DNA of 64,000 bases. Source: Pseudomonas sp. FP2196. Its GTDB lineage: Bacteria > Pseudomonadota > Gammaproteobacteria > Pseudomonadales > Pseudomonadaceae. The stretch is taken from contig NZ_CP117445.1 in NCBI RefSeq assembly GCF_030687715.1, positions 5,259,501 to 5,323,500 on the forward strand, in the 5' to 3' direction. The notes below the pieces were generated by a model. The model made no database searches. It had not been told where the DNA came from and saw only the letters and a list, made by a program, of their open reading frames with translations. The number at the start of each line of letters is the position of its first letter. The first letter of the stretch is position 1. Shown piece after piece: positions 49,638 to 58,259 of the stretch. The position numbers and the translations under genes are program-made.

Positions 49638-49664
49638 CAAAACGGGGCCTGATTCAGGCCCCGC
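49638..49664 (-). terminator. Intercistronic hairpin/terminator between katB and ankB
   Basis: On the minus strand CGGGGCCTG-AAT-CAGGCCCCG (arms 49663-49655 and 49651-49643) is followed by TTTTG, placed after the katB stop and about 13 bp before the ankB Shine-Dalgarno. It should let only part of the transcripts continue into ankB. Confidence 0.7.
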
Positions 49665-49681
49665 TTGGGATAAGCGTCGGA

Positions 49682-51223
49682 TCAGTCAGCCAGTTTGGCC
49701 GCCAACGCCTTGACCCGGCTCAGGTCACCCTTGGCCACTTCAGTCACGCCGGTGCCGTACTCCGGATCGGCCTTATAGAGGAAGGACAGGATGATGTGCT
49801 TGCTCTCGTCATCCGTGGTGGCCAGTGAGCCGCCGAAGCTGTCGATCAGGTCGCGGCGTTCCTTTTTGCTGAACGAGCGATACAGATCGCCGGCCTGCTT
49901 GAAGTTCTGCTCACGCTGGATCTTCGCCTGCTGCGTGCTGCCCGACAGCGCCATCTGGCTGTAACGCGCCGTGGGCGTTTCTTCACGCGGTTGCAAACGG
50001 CTCGGCTGATAGTTCACACCGGACTGGCTGGCACCGAAGTTCATCGCGCCATCCTGATTGCCGTTGTTCACCGCAACTTTCGGCGCGTTGATCGGCAATT
50101 GCAGGGCATTAGCGCCAAGGCGATACATTTGCGTGTCGGCATAAGAGAACACGCGACCTTGCAACAAACGATCTTCGGAAGGTTCGATACCCGGAACAAC
50201 ATTGGCCGGAGCCATTGCAACTTGTTCGGTTTCCTGGAATACGTTTGCCGGATTACGGTTTAGAACCATTTGTCCAACTTTACGTTCTGGAATACCCGGC
50301 CAGATCTTGGTTGCATCCAGCGGATCGAAATCAAACTTGGACAAATCTTGTGGTTTCAGAACCTGAATGTACAAGTCCCATTTCGGGAAGTTGCCTTTGT
50401 TTATATTAGTCACCAGGTCATTGGTCATATGACTGTAATCCTGACCCTGAACTTTTGTGACTTGTTCAGGGGTGAGATTATTGATGCCTTGCAAGCTCTT
50501 CCAGTGAAACTTTACGTAGTGCACTTCGCCCTTGGCATTGACCAACTTATAGGCATGCACTCCGTTGCCGTCCATTTCGCGATAACTGGCGGGGGTTCCC
50601 GAATTGGAATACAACTCGGTCAGCGTACGCGTGGCTTCCGGTACATGGGAGAAGAAGTCGAATCGGCGCGAGTCATCATCAAGATTGGTACGCGGATCAG
50701 GTTTGAACGCATGCACCATATCCGGAAATTTGATCGCGTCTCGGATGAAGAAGGTCGGGAAGTTGTTGCCCACCAGATCCCAGTTACCGTCGGCGGTGTA
50801 GAACTTGGTGGCGAAACCACGCGGGTCACGCAGGGTTTCCGGGGAGTGGTTACCGTGAACCACGGCAGAGAACCGCACGAATACCGGCGTGCTCTGGCCG
50901 GCGGCAAATACCTTGGCCTTGCTCAAGTCGCTGAGGTCGTTGGTCACCGTGAAAGTGCCATGGGCGCCGGTACCGCGCGCGTGAACCACACGCTCGGGAA
51001 TGCGCTCGCGGTCGAAACGCTGAAGCTTCTGGATCAGTTGCACATCCTGCAGCAGCACCGGGCCGTCGGTGCCGGCGGTTTGCGAGTTCTGATTGTCGCC
51101 CACCGCCGCACCATTATCCCGGGTCAGGGGCGCGGCATGCACGGAAAAGGTCAACAGGCTGGCGGTAAGTACACCAAGTGCGCGGCGATGGGGAAAAGCC
51201 CCCAGTCCAAGAGTGGCATTCAT
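49682..51223 (-). CDS. katB: Periplasmic catalase KatB (clade 3-like monofunctional haem catalase)
   Basis: Protein of 513 residues from the ATG at 51223 (AGAGGAACC upstream), with a signal peptide ending about VHA-A31. Catalytic His is H81 in VVHARGTGAHG; distal Asn is in VGNNFPTFF and the haem-ligand Tyr in RVFSYADTQMYRLG. H2O2 disproportionation, predicted periplasmic. A segment of about 300 bp (50221-50520) is only 43% GC against about 57-60% around it, suggesting mosaic origin. In P. aeruginosa katB-ankB is induced by H2O2 through OxyR. Confidence 0.93.
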   Translation of the reverse strand: MNATLGLGAFPHRRALGVLTASLLTFSVHAAPLTRDNGAAVGDNQNSQTAGTDGPVLLQDVQLIQKLQRFDRERIPERVVHARGTGAHGTFTVTNDLSDLSKAKVFAAGQSTPVFVRFSAVVHGNHSPETLRDPRGFATKFYTADGNWDLVGNNFPTFFIRDAIKFPDMVHAFKPDPRTNLDDDSRRFDFFSHVPEATRTLTELYSNSGTPASYREMDGNGVHAYKLVNAKGEVHYVKFHWKSLQGINNLTPEQVTKVQGQDYSHMTNDLVTNINKGNFPKWDLYIQVLKPQDLSKFDFDPLDATKIWPGIPERKVGQMVLNRNPANVFQETEQVAMAPANVVPGIEPSEDRLLQGRVFSYADTQMYRLGANALQLPINAPKVAVNNGNQDGAMNFGASQSGVNYQPSRLQPREETPTARYSQMALSGSTQQAKIQREQNFKQAGDLYRSFSKKERRDLIDSFGGSLATTDDESKHIILSFLYKADPEYGTGVTEVAKGDLSRVKALAAKLAD

Positions 51224-51370
51224 ATCAGGTTCCTCTGGTTTTTTTGGGCGCATCCAGGTGCGCCAACCCAAGGCTAGAGGCCTGTGCCGCTGAACATAAA
51301 TAGAAAGAACGTAACGGCATGATTGAAAAAATTGGCTTCCCGATCAGCGAGTTACGGCGTATTTCGCGCG

Positions 51371-51417
51371 CGATTAGTGGCACTTTGCAAACTAATCGTA
51401 GATTAATGTGTCGATTA
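51371..51417 (-). promoter_or_regulatory. Cluster of GATTA half-sites upstream of katB (candidate LysR-type operator)
   Basis: TAATC-GTA-GATTA (51393-51405) is a T-N11-A palindrome of the LysR type, flanked by further CGATTA copies at 51371-51376 and 51412-51417. It lies about 150-195 bp upstream of katB and about 95 bp upstream of mscL. OxyR, a LysR-type regulator, is a logical candidate, but the match to known OxyR sites is not exact. Confidence 0.35.
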
Positions 51418-51509
51418 AAACGGGCATTGTAAGAAGGTGTTTCGCGCAGGACGCGTTTTGCTGATTTACACTGCGTACACCAAACTCATCTGTAACAAGG
51501 AAATAACCT

Positions 51510-51923
51510 ATGGGCGTGATAAGTGAGTTCAAGGCCTTCGCGGTCAAAGGCAATGTGGTCGACATGGCCGTCGGTATCATCATCGGTGCCGCCTTCGGCA
51601 AGATCGTTTCATCCTTTGTCGGCGACGTGATCATGCCGCCGATCGGCCTGTTGATCGGTGGAGTGGACTTCAGTGATCTGGCCATTACGCTGAAAGCTGC
51701 ACAGGGCGAAGCCCCCGCGGTAATGCTGGCTTACGGCAAATTCATCCAGAGCGTGCTCGACTTCGTCATCGTCGCCTTTGCCATTTTCATGGGCGTCAAA
51801 GCCATCAATCGCCTGAAACGCGAAGAAGCCGTGACCCCTACCCTGCCACCGGTGCCGACCAAGGAAGAAGAATTGCTGGGCGAGATCCGCGATTTGCTCA
51901 AGGCCCGGAACAATCAGCCCTGA
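51510..51923 (+). CDS. mscL: Large-conductance mechanosensitive channel MscL
   Basis: Protein of 137 residues: amphipathic N-terminus ([15 protein letters not shown]), TM1 ([20 protein letters not shown], the constriction segment), TM2 ([19 protein letters not shown]) and a charged C-terminal helix ([16 protein letters not shown]). Releases osmolytes on hypo-osmotic shock. The gap 51224-51509 to katB holds the regulatory sites of both. Confidence 0.97.
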   Translation: MGVISEFKAFAVKGNVVDMAVGIIIGAAFGKIVSSFVGDVIMPPIGLLIGGVDFSDLAITLKAAQGEAPAVMLAYGKFIQSVLDFVIVAFAIFMGVKAINRLKREEAVTPTLPPVPTKEEELLGEIRDLLKARNNQP

Positions 51924-51940
51924 CTTAACTGCACCCTGAC

Positions 51941-51969
51941 AAACGGCGCCTTAGGGCGCCGTTTGTTTA
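51941..51969. terminator. Bidirectional terminator between mscL and fpr
   Basis: Perfect stem AAACGGCGCC/GGCGCCGTTT (51941-51950 and 51955-51964), loop TTAG, with GTTTG on both strands. Shared by the convergent genes. Confidence 0.8.
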
Positions 51970-52743
51970 CCAGTAGTTTTCCACGGCCACCTGCCCCGGC
52001 CGACGGGTGAGGCTGAGGCTCATGTGCCTTTTTTTCAGCAACGCACGAGTGTCGTCGATCATCTGCGGATTGCCGCACAACATGACCCGCGAATGCTCAG
52101 CCGACAGTTCCACGCCCGCTGCCCGTTCCAGCTCACCGTTTTCGATCAGTGTAGTAATGCGACCGCTCAACGCTCCGGGATGGGCTTCACGGGTGACTGT
52201 CGGGATGAAACGCAACTTGTGTGCGTGTTCACTCAAATATTCACGTTGCGCCAGGCCTGCAATCATCTGCTGATACGCCAGCTCCCGCGCTTCGCGCACG
52301 CTGTACACCAGAATGATCCGTTCGAATTTTTCCCAGACCTCGAAGTCCTGAAGGATCGACAGAAAAGGCGCCACCCCGGTACCGGTGGATAAGAGCCACA
52401 GATCACGGCCGTCAACGAAGCGATCAAGGGTCAGGTAGCCGAACGCTTGGCGATCCACCAGCAAGGTATCGCCGATCTGCAGACGGCTCAGCTCGCTGGT
52501 GAACTCGCCACCCGGCACTACGATGGAGAAGAATTCAAGAAACTCGTCAAAGGGTGACGACACCATCGAATAGGCGCGCCAAACAGTGCTGCCATCGGCC
52601 TTGGTCACCCCGAGCCGGGCAAATTGCCCGGCCCGGAAACGAAAACCTGCATCACGACTGGTACGCAAAGTGAACAAGCTGGAGGTCAAGGGCTGCACGT
52701 CGAGCAAGGTCTGAGCGGTAAACTTCTCTGCACTGGCGATCAT
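51967..52743 (-). CDS. fpr: Ferredoxin/flavodoxin-NADP+ reductase (Fpr, FprB-like)
   Basis: FAD enzyme of 258 residues from the ATG at 52743. FAD motif RAYSMVSSP and NADP motif STGTGVAPFLSI are visible, then MLCGNPQMIDD and the C-terminal VAVENYW. Electron transfer between NADPH and ferredoxin, in the cytoplasm. The sequence is closer to what I know as FprB than to the oxidative-stress FprA. Order mscL-fpr matches PA4614-PA4615. Confidence 0.88.
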   Translation of the reverse strand: MIASAEKFTAQTLLDVQPLTSSLFTLRTSRDAGFRFRAGQFARLGVTKADGSTVWRAYSMVSSPFDEFLEFFSIVVPGGEFTSELSRLQIGDTLLVDRQAFGYLTLDRFVDGRDLWLLSTGTGVAPFLSILQDFEVWEKFERIILVYSVREARELAYQQMIAGLAQREYLSEHAHKLRFIPTVTREAHPGALSGRITTLIENGELERAAGVELSAEHSRVMLCGNPQMIDDTRALLKKRHMSLSLTRRPGQVAVENYW

Positions 52744-53062
52744 GGGGCACTCCGTTGAACGATTACCAGCAGTGTCCCGCAAATCGGCGCGCTTAAACAC
52801 CGATGATTGGTAATGGCTTTATAAACACGCCACCGATATCTATTAACCGCATTTAAAGCAAGCAAGCTATGCAAACTAAAATTTAGAATGACAAGTTGCA
52901 TATCAAAACATCGCTATTGCTAAGAACGTTTTATGACCACAAGTAATTCCTCAAGAGCGAAAAAATTTAAACTCTTCGTAGGAAACACCCTACACTTCGA
53001 CCCGTGCCGGATCTTTTGGATCCACTCGGCACCCCCCTTCGCAACACCAACGGAGAGCTTTA
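52744..53062. other. AT-rich intergenic region upstream of the LuxR solo
   Basis: A 319-bp gap; 52801-52920 is only about 36% GC. It has poly-A/T tracts and a small inverted repeat GTAGG-N6-CCTAC (52978-52993). I find no lux-box-like 20-bp palindrome. It should hold the promoters of fpr and luxR. Confidence 0.5.
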
Positions 53063-53776
53063 ATGGAAACGTGGAAGGAGTCGCAATTAAAGCAACTGAC
53101 TTTCGCCAAGGGAATAGATGCCGCTTATCCGATCTTGCTGAAATTTGCCGAGAATCTGGGATTTAACTTCTGCGCAATTTCAGTCACTTCGCCGCACCGG
53201 GAAATTCATCTTAACGCCTTGCAAATCAACAACTACCCTGAAGAGTGGAATCAGCAATATGCACAAAAAAACTTCCGGAAAATTGATCCGGTAATAGCAC
53301 ACTGCAATCACTCAATGTTACCGATCGTATGGAGTGAAACGGTATTCGCCGAGACGCCTCAGTTATGGGAATCATTGAAGGAACATAGGCTGCAACACGG
53401 CTGGTCTCAGGCGTTCCATAACGAGGAAAGCGGCTTGTGCAGCATTATCAGCCTTGCCCGAAAGCACTGCCCGATCAGTCCGCTCGAGTTGTATGAGCAT
53501 TTTGGCTATATGTTCTACGCCACCAGCCACTTGAGCGAACTGTTCGCCAGGGCCTTGCCAGCACAGCCCGCCAAGTCCCGCCAACCGCATCTTTCACCCC
53601 GAGAACTGGAGGTGCTGCAATTGTCCGCCAGTGGCAAAACGGCTTATGAGATCTCGAAAATCCTCAGCTTGAGCGAACGCACCGTGAACTATCACGTGCA
53701 GAACGTGATCGAGAAGCTCAACGTCTGCAACAAGATTTCCGCTGTCATCGCGGCCGCCAGAGCCGGAATCATCTAG
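53063..53776 (+). CDS. LuxR-family autoinducer-binding regulator (solo)
   Basis: Protein of 237 residues with GGAGAG before the ATG. The N-terminal autoinducer-binding domain keeps the AHL-type residues (W62, Y66, D75, P76, W90), unlike the plant-signal OryR/PsoR subgroup in which the first two aromatics change. The C-terminal LuxR HTH (from about residue 178, LSPRELEVLQLSASGKTAYEIS) is complete. No luxI-type synthase is in the window, so it is a solo here. GC is about 46% in the first half of the gene, well below its neighbours, and the upstream region is lower still. Confidence 0.88.
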   Translation: METWKESQLKQLTFAKGIDAAYPILLKFAENLGFNFCAISVTSPHREIHLNALQINNYPEEWNQQYAQKNFRKIDPVIAHCNHSMLPIVWSETVFAETPQLWESLKEHRLQHGWSQAFHNEESGLCSIISLARKHCPISPLELYEHFGYMFYATSHLSELFARALPAQPAKSRQPHLSPRELEVLQLSASGKTAYEISKILSLSERTVNYHVQNVIEKLNVCNKISAVIAAARAGII

Positions 53777-53952
53777 ACCCATTGCTTTGCTCCAGATTAA
53801 AACGTGCGGGTATTCGCGCAGAAAAAAACGTACCATTTGTGCCCTCACTGAGTGATGACGCCAGCCGTTTGCGTTGCAGTTCACTTGGTCGGGTTCCGCC
53901 GTACGTCACCCTGGCAGCGGGACATCCGTCGATTATCCTGAGTCCCCGCCCC

Positions 53953-55077
53953 ATGCCTTTGCTCGATACGCCCTTCGCCCAACTCGACCTTATCCGCCAG
54001 CCTGAACAGCAAAACGAACCGCTTCAGGCGTTCGATGCCGCTGACGAATATTTGCTCAATCATCTGGCAGCGCAGCAACCGACGGCTGAAACGCGGGTTC
54101 TGGTGCTCAACGACAGCTTCGGGGCATTGGCTGCCAGTCTGCTGGGCAAGGTGACGGTCAGCAGTAGCGGTGATTCGTTTCTGGGCTTTCAAGGGCTGGA
54201 AAAAAACCTGCTACGCAATGGCCGAGCGTTCGACGCGATCTGCGGTATCCCGGCCAGTGAGCCCTTGCTCGGGCCGTTCGATCGGGTATTGATCCGCGTA
54301 CCGAAAACCCTGGCCTTGCTGGAGGAACAACTGATTCGCCTGCAAGGGCAACTGGCGCCCGGCGCTGAAGTGGTAGCAGCAGCGATGGTCAAACATCTGC
54401 CGCGCGCGGCGGGCGACCTGCTGGAGCGCTATGTCGGCCCCGTACAGGCGTCACTGGCAGTAAAAAAAGCTCGGCTGCTGATCGCCACACCTGAGGCGAA
54501 AACGCCGGCCGTGTCGCCCTACCCGTCTAGCTATCGCCTTGACGATCCGGCCATTGAGTTGCTTAACCACGCCAACGTGTTCTGCCGCGAAGGCCTGGAC
54601 ATCGGCACCCGGGCGTTTCTCCCGCATCTGCCGAAGAATCTTGGCAGTGCACGAGTCGCCGACTTGGGTTGCGGCAACGGTGTACTGGCCATTGCCAGCG
54701 CTCTGCAAAATCCCGACGCGCAGTACACGCTGGTCGATGAATCGTTCATGGCCGTGCAGTCGGCTACCGAAAACTGGCGCGCCGCGCTCGGTGATCGCGA
54801 TGTGATCGTGCGTGCGGGTGATGGTTTGGCCGGTCAAGAGCCGCAATCGCTGGACGTGGTGTTGTGCAATCCGCCGTTCCATCAGCAGCAGGTCGTGGGT
54901 GATTTCCTCGCCTGGCGCATGTTCCAGCAAGCCCGTGAAGCGCTGGTGGTGGGCGGCGCGTTGTACATCGTAGGCAACCGTCATCTGGGTTATCACAGCA
55001 AACTGGCGCGGCTGTTCCGTGGCGTTGAGCAAGTGGCAGCCACACCGAAATTCGTGATCCTCAAGGCCCGCAAGTAA
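53953..55077 (+). CDS. rlmG: 23S rRNA (guanine1835-N2)-methyltransferase RlmG
   Basis: SAM-dependent methyltransferase of 374 residues with the RsmC/RlmG layout: a degenerate N-terminal MTase-like domain and a C-terminal catalytic domain with motif I VADLGCGNGVLAI and the N-P-P-F catalytic motif in LCNPPFHQ. I chose the ATG at 53953 (MPLLDTPFAQLDL); the frame extends upstream with no family support. No strong RBS. Confidence 0.9.
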   Translation: MPLLDTPFAQLDLIRQPEQQNEPLQAFDAADEYLLNHLAAQQPTAETRVLVLNDSFGALAASLLGKVTVSSSGDSFLGFQGLEKNLLRNGRAFDAICGIPASEPLLGPFDRVLIRVPKTLALLEEQLIRLQGQLAPGAEVVAAAMVKHLPRAAGDLLERYVGPVQASLAVKKARLLIATPEAKTPAVSPYPSSYRLDDPAIELLNHANVFCREGLDIGTRAFLPHLPKNLGSARVADLGCGNGVLAIASALQNPDAQYTLVDESFMAVQSATENWRAALGDRDVIVRAGDGLAGQEPQSLDVVLCNPPFHQQQVVGDFLAWRMFQQAREALVVGGALYIVGNRHLGYHSKLARLFRGVEQVAATPKFVILKARK

Positions 55078-55085
55078 ACCGCGAG

Positions 55086-55113
55086 GCAAAAAAAACCCTC
55101 CATCAGGAGGGTT
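55086..55113 (-). terminator. cioA-cioB-DUF2474 operon terminator
   Basis: On the minus strand AACCCTCC-TGAT-GGAGGGTT (55113-55106 and 55101-55094) runs into a T run of eight. Only this orientation has a T tract, so it ends the cio operon rather than rlmG. Confidence 0.85.
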
Positions 55114-55149
55114 ACAAATCCGTACCCGAAGGCGCCGGGACGGAGTGAT

Positions 55150-55317
55150 TCAGTGAGTGGTCAGGCCTGCGGCGTTCATGAACATGCGCATCAGGCTGGC
55201 GACGATAAACAGCGCGCCGACGCTACCGACCCAGATCAAGGCCAACCAGCCGAGCCGCTGCCACAGCGGCTTTTTTTCAGCTTCTTCAATATCGTGCAGG
55301 GAATGTTTGCCGGTCAT
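55150..55317 (-). CDS. DUF2474 small membrane subunit of the bd-type/CIO oxidase
   Basis: Protein of 55 residues, one membrane segment (LGWLALIWVGSVGALFIVASLMRMF) after a charged N-terminus (EEAEKKPLWQRLGW). The ATG at 55317 is preceded by GGAGGA at good spacing; the ATG at 55332 overlaps that RBS. Last gene of the cioAB operon. Small single-helix proteins of this kind (CydX, CydP/DUF2474) associate with bd-type oxidases and support assembly or activity. Confidence 0.85.
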   Translation of the reverse strand: MTGKHSLHDIEEAEKKPLWQRLGWLALIWVGSVGALFIVASLMRMFMNAAGLTTH

Positions 55318-55374
55318 TGCTTCATCCTCCATTTGAGGGAGATGGCGCTGCGGGCAGCGCCATCGTGATCACGC

Positions 55375-56382
55375 CTAGTGATAACCGTCTTCATGGGTGA
55401 CCTTGCCGCGGAACACGTAGTAACTCCAGAAGGTGTACCCCAGAATGAACGGGATGATGAACAGCGTGCCTACCAGCATGAAGCCCTGACTTTGCGGCGG
55501 TGCGGCAGCGTCCCAGATCGAGATCGACGGCGGCACAATGTTCGGCCACAGGCTGATACCCAGACCGCTGTAGCCGAGAAAAATCAGCACCAGGGTCAGC
55601 AGGAACGGCATGTAGTTGGCATTGCGCGCCACGGCACGGATCAAACCGTACATCGTCACCAGCACCAGAATCGGTACCGGCATGAACCAGACCAGATTCG
55701 GCATGCTGAACCAGCGTGTCGCGATGTCCGGGTGAGCCAGCGGCGTCCAGATACTGACAATACCGATCACGGCCAGCAGCACGAATGCCAGCGGCCTTGC
55801 CAGGTTATGCATCTGTTCCTGAAGCTTGCCTTCGGTCTTCATGATCAGCCAGGTGCAACCGAGCAAGGCATAGGCCACCACGAGCGCAGCGCCGCAGAAC
55901 ATCGTGAACGGTGTCAGCCAGTCCAGTGATCCGCCGGCAAACTGTCGATTGACCACCGGCAAACCATCGATGAATGCGCCGAGCGCCACGCCCTGGAAGA
56001 ACGTCGCCGCCACCGAACCGCCGATGAATGCCTTGTCCCACAGGTGACGCTTGTCGTCCTTGGCCTTGAAGCGAAACTCGAATGCCACGCCGCGGAAAAT
56101 CAAACCGATCAGCATGAAAATCAGCGGCAGGTACAACGCCGACAACACCACCGAATAGGCCAGTGGGAACGCGCCGAACAACGCCGCGCCACCCAGCACC
56201 AGCCACGTTTCGTTACCGTCCCAGACCGGGGCGACGGTGTTCATCATCACATCACGGTCGGTCTTGCCCGGAATGAAAGGGAAGAGAATCCCGATCCCCA
56301 GGTCGAAGCCGTCCATGACCACGTACATCATGATGCCGAAGATGATAATCACGGCCCAGATCAGCGGAAGATCAATACCCAT
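55375..56382 (-). CDS. cioB: Cyanide-insensitive/bd-type quinol oxidase subunit II
   Basis: CydB-type subunit of 335 residues with about eight to nine membrane segments. Family features: YVVMDGFDLGIGILFPF near the N-terminus and WDGNETWLVLGGAALFGAFP. Immediately follows cioA (3-bp gap). Length fits CioB of P. aeruginosa. Confidence 0.94.
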   Translation of the reverse strand: MGIDLPLIWAVIIIFGIMMYVVMDGFDLGIGILFPFIPGKTDRDVMMNTVAPVWDGNETWLVLGGAALFGAFPLAYSVVLSALYLPLIFMLIGLIFRGVAFEFRFKAKDDKRHLWDKAFIGGSVAATFFQGVALGAFIDGLPVVNRQFAGGSLDWLTPFTMFCGAALVVAYALLGCTWLIMKTEGKLQEQMHNLARPLAFVLLAVIGIVSIWTPLAHPDIATRWFSMPNLVWFMPVPILVLVTMYGLIRAVARNANYMPFLLTLVLIFLGYSGLGISLWPNIVPPSISIWDAAAPPQSQGFMLVGTLFIIPFILGYTFWSYYVFRGKVTHEDGYH

Positions 56383-56385
56383 GAG

Positions 56386-57828
56386 TCAAATCTCCTTGGT
56401 CAGGCTGGGACCATCGTGATCGGCATCGGCCGTATCGTCGGCGGCGGACAGCGGACGAGCCGGCGTGCGTTGCTTGCCTGGACCACCTTGCGGCGTTTCT
56501 GCGCCCTCGCTGATCTTCGGCCCTTTGCGCACCAGACGCATCATGTAGCCGAGGCCGGCGCCGAACAGCGCGAAGTACACCACCACGAACATGATCAAGG
56601 TGATGCTCATTTGCATGAAGCTGTGATTGGAAGACGCATCCGCCGTGCGCATCAGCCCGTAGACCACCCACGGCTGACGGCCGATTTCAGTGGTGAACCA
56701 GCCGGCAAGAATCGCGATCAGCCCGGACGGCCCCATCCACAACGCCAGATACAGGAACGGGCGTGAGGTGTAGAGGGTGTCGCGTTTACGCAACCACAGA
56801 CTCCAAAGACCGGTGAAGATCATCAGGAAACCCAGACCGACCATGATCCGGAACGACCAGAACACGATGGTCGAGTTCGGCCGGTCTTCGGGTGGAAACT
56901 CCTTCAGAGCAGGCACTTGCTTATCCAGCGAGTGCGTCAGGATCAGGCTGCCGAGGTACGGGATCTCCACGGCGAATTTGGTTTTCTCTTCTTTCATGTC
57001 CGGCCAGCCGAACAGGATCAGCGGCGTGGGTTCGTCACCCTTGTTTTCCCAGTGGCCTTCGATGGCGGCGATTTTTGCCGGTTGATGCTTGAGGGTGTTG
57101 AGGCCATGGAAGTCGCCGATGACGGCCTGGATCGGCGCGACGATCAATGCCATCCACATTGCCATCGACAGCATCGTGCGGATCGCCGGGTTGTCCTTGC
57201 CGCGCAACAGGTGCCAGGCCGCCGAGGAGCCGACGAAGAAAGCCGTGGCCACGAACGCGGCAGTCGCCATGTGCATCAGGCGGTACGGGAACGACGGGTT
57301 GAAAATGATGGCCAGCCAGTCGGTGGGAATCACCTGACCGTTAACGATCTCGAAGCCCTGCGGGGTTTGCATCCAGCTGTTGGAGGCGAGAATCCAGAAC
57401 GTCGAGATCAATGTGCCGATCGCCACCATCACCGTGGAGAAAAAGTGCAGGCCGCGTCCGACCTTGTTCCAGCCAAACAGCATCACCCCGAGGAAACCGG
57501 CCTCGAGGAAAAACGCCGTGAGTACCTCATAGGTCAGCAAAGGCCCGGTGACTGCACCGGCGAAGTCCGAGAAGCGGCTCCAATTGGTGCCGAACTGGTA
57601 GGCCATGACCAGACCCGAGACCACGCCCATGCCGAAGTTGACGGCAAAGATCTTCGACCAGAAATGGTAGAGGTCCCGGTAGGTGTCGTTGCGGGTTTTC
57701 AGCCACAAACCCTCGAGCACCGCCAGGTAGCTCGCCAGGCCAATGGTGATGGCCGGAAACAGGATGTGGAACGAAATGGTGAACGCAAACTGAATTCGGG
57801 CGAGATCGAGTGCCTCTAAACCGAACAT
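56386..57828 (-). CDS. cioA: Cyanide-insensitive/bd-type quinol oxidase subunit I
   Basis: CydA-type subunit of 480 residues carrying the haems. Haem-ligand His is in FTISFHILFPAITIG, another in FPYRLMHMATAAF; the quinol region KFAVEIPYLGSLI and a short Q-loop suggest the CIO (short-loop) type. AGAGGAAG precedes the ATG at 57828. Terminal oxidase reducing O2 with ubiquinol without proton pumping; tolerant of cyanide in P. aeruginosa. An ANR/FNR box is about 165 bp upstream. Confidence 0.94.
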   Translation of the reverse strand: MFGLEALDLARIQFAFTISFHILFPAITIGLASYLAVLEGLWLKTRNDTYRDLYHFWSKIFAVNFGMGVVSGLVMAYQFGTNWSRFSDFAGAVTGPLLTYEVLTAFFLEAGFLGVMLFGWNKVGRGLHFFSTVMVAIGTLISTFWILASNSWMQTPQGFEIVNGQVIPTDWLAIIFNPSFPYRLMHMATAAFVATAFFVGSSAAWHLLRGKDNPAIRTMLSMAMWMALIVAPIQAVIGDFHGLNTLKHQPAKIAAIEGHWENKGDEPTPLILFGWPDMKEEKTKFAVEIPYLGSLILTHSLDKQVPALKEFPPEDRPNSTIVFWSFRIMVGLGFLMIFTGLWSLWLRKRDTLYTSRPFLYLALWMGPSGLIAILAGWFTTEIGRQPWVVYGLMRTADASSNHSFMQMSITLIMFVVVYFALFGAGLGYMMRLVRKGPKISEGAETPQGGPGKQRTPARPLSAADDTADADHDGPSLTKEI

Positions 57829-58259
57829 AAGTCTTCCTCTGTCAGGTAATACCGGCTGCGGGGCTTGTGACCCCTACGCCTACTGCCCCCACGGATATGG
57901 AGTGCGGCGAATTCTGATTCGTTCTTTTTAAACAACCATCGCAACGCAGGGAGTCTGGCCAACGGGCCGCCGGATCAATGCCGTTAGAGGTCTTGATCTG
58001 GATCAAGCAACGTTAAAAGAGTAGTCCCATTTCAGACGAAGAACGGCGTGGTCGTTTGCCGCGTGACAAGTTGCCTCACGGTTACGGCAATGCTCTGAAG
58101 TACATGCCATGTGGCGAACCGACGTGCTCCCTTGTCGCAGAGAGTTCGGGGGGCAGGGATAATCGATATCTGGCTAACTAAATTTTTTGTCATAGCAACT
58201 TCCTGTTACAGACTGGTGATAACCTCGTCGTTCCCCCCTCGAACCAGACCTACCTCCAG
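57829..58259. other. Regulatory region between cioA and the MFS gene
   Basis: A 431-bp divergent gap. It contains the ANR box (57993-58006), a second FNR-type half site GGATCAA at 57973-57979, and an AT-rich stretch at 58176-58200 before the MFS gene. I see no open frame or repeat-family member. Confidence 0.5.
57993..58006 (-). promoter_or_regulatory. ANR/FNR box upstream of cioAB
   Basis: TTGATCTGGATCAA: perfect TTGAT-N4-ATCAA. In P. aeruginosa, ANR represses cioAB at low oxygen. Its distance from the start (about 165 bp) leaves room for a promoter on either side. Confidence 0.85.

Noticed and set aside
52933..53166. Open frame of 77 codons upstream of and overlapping the LuxR gene
   Set aside because: No RBS, no family resemblance, and it overlaps the better-supported luxR start by 104 bp.
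57993..58006. ANR box considered as belonging mainly to the MFS gene
   Set aside because: It is about 255 bp from the MFS start and the cioAB operon is a known ANR target, so assignment to cioAB is preferred; a dual role remains possible.
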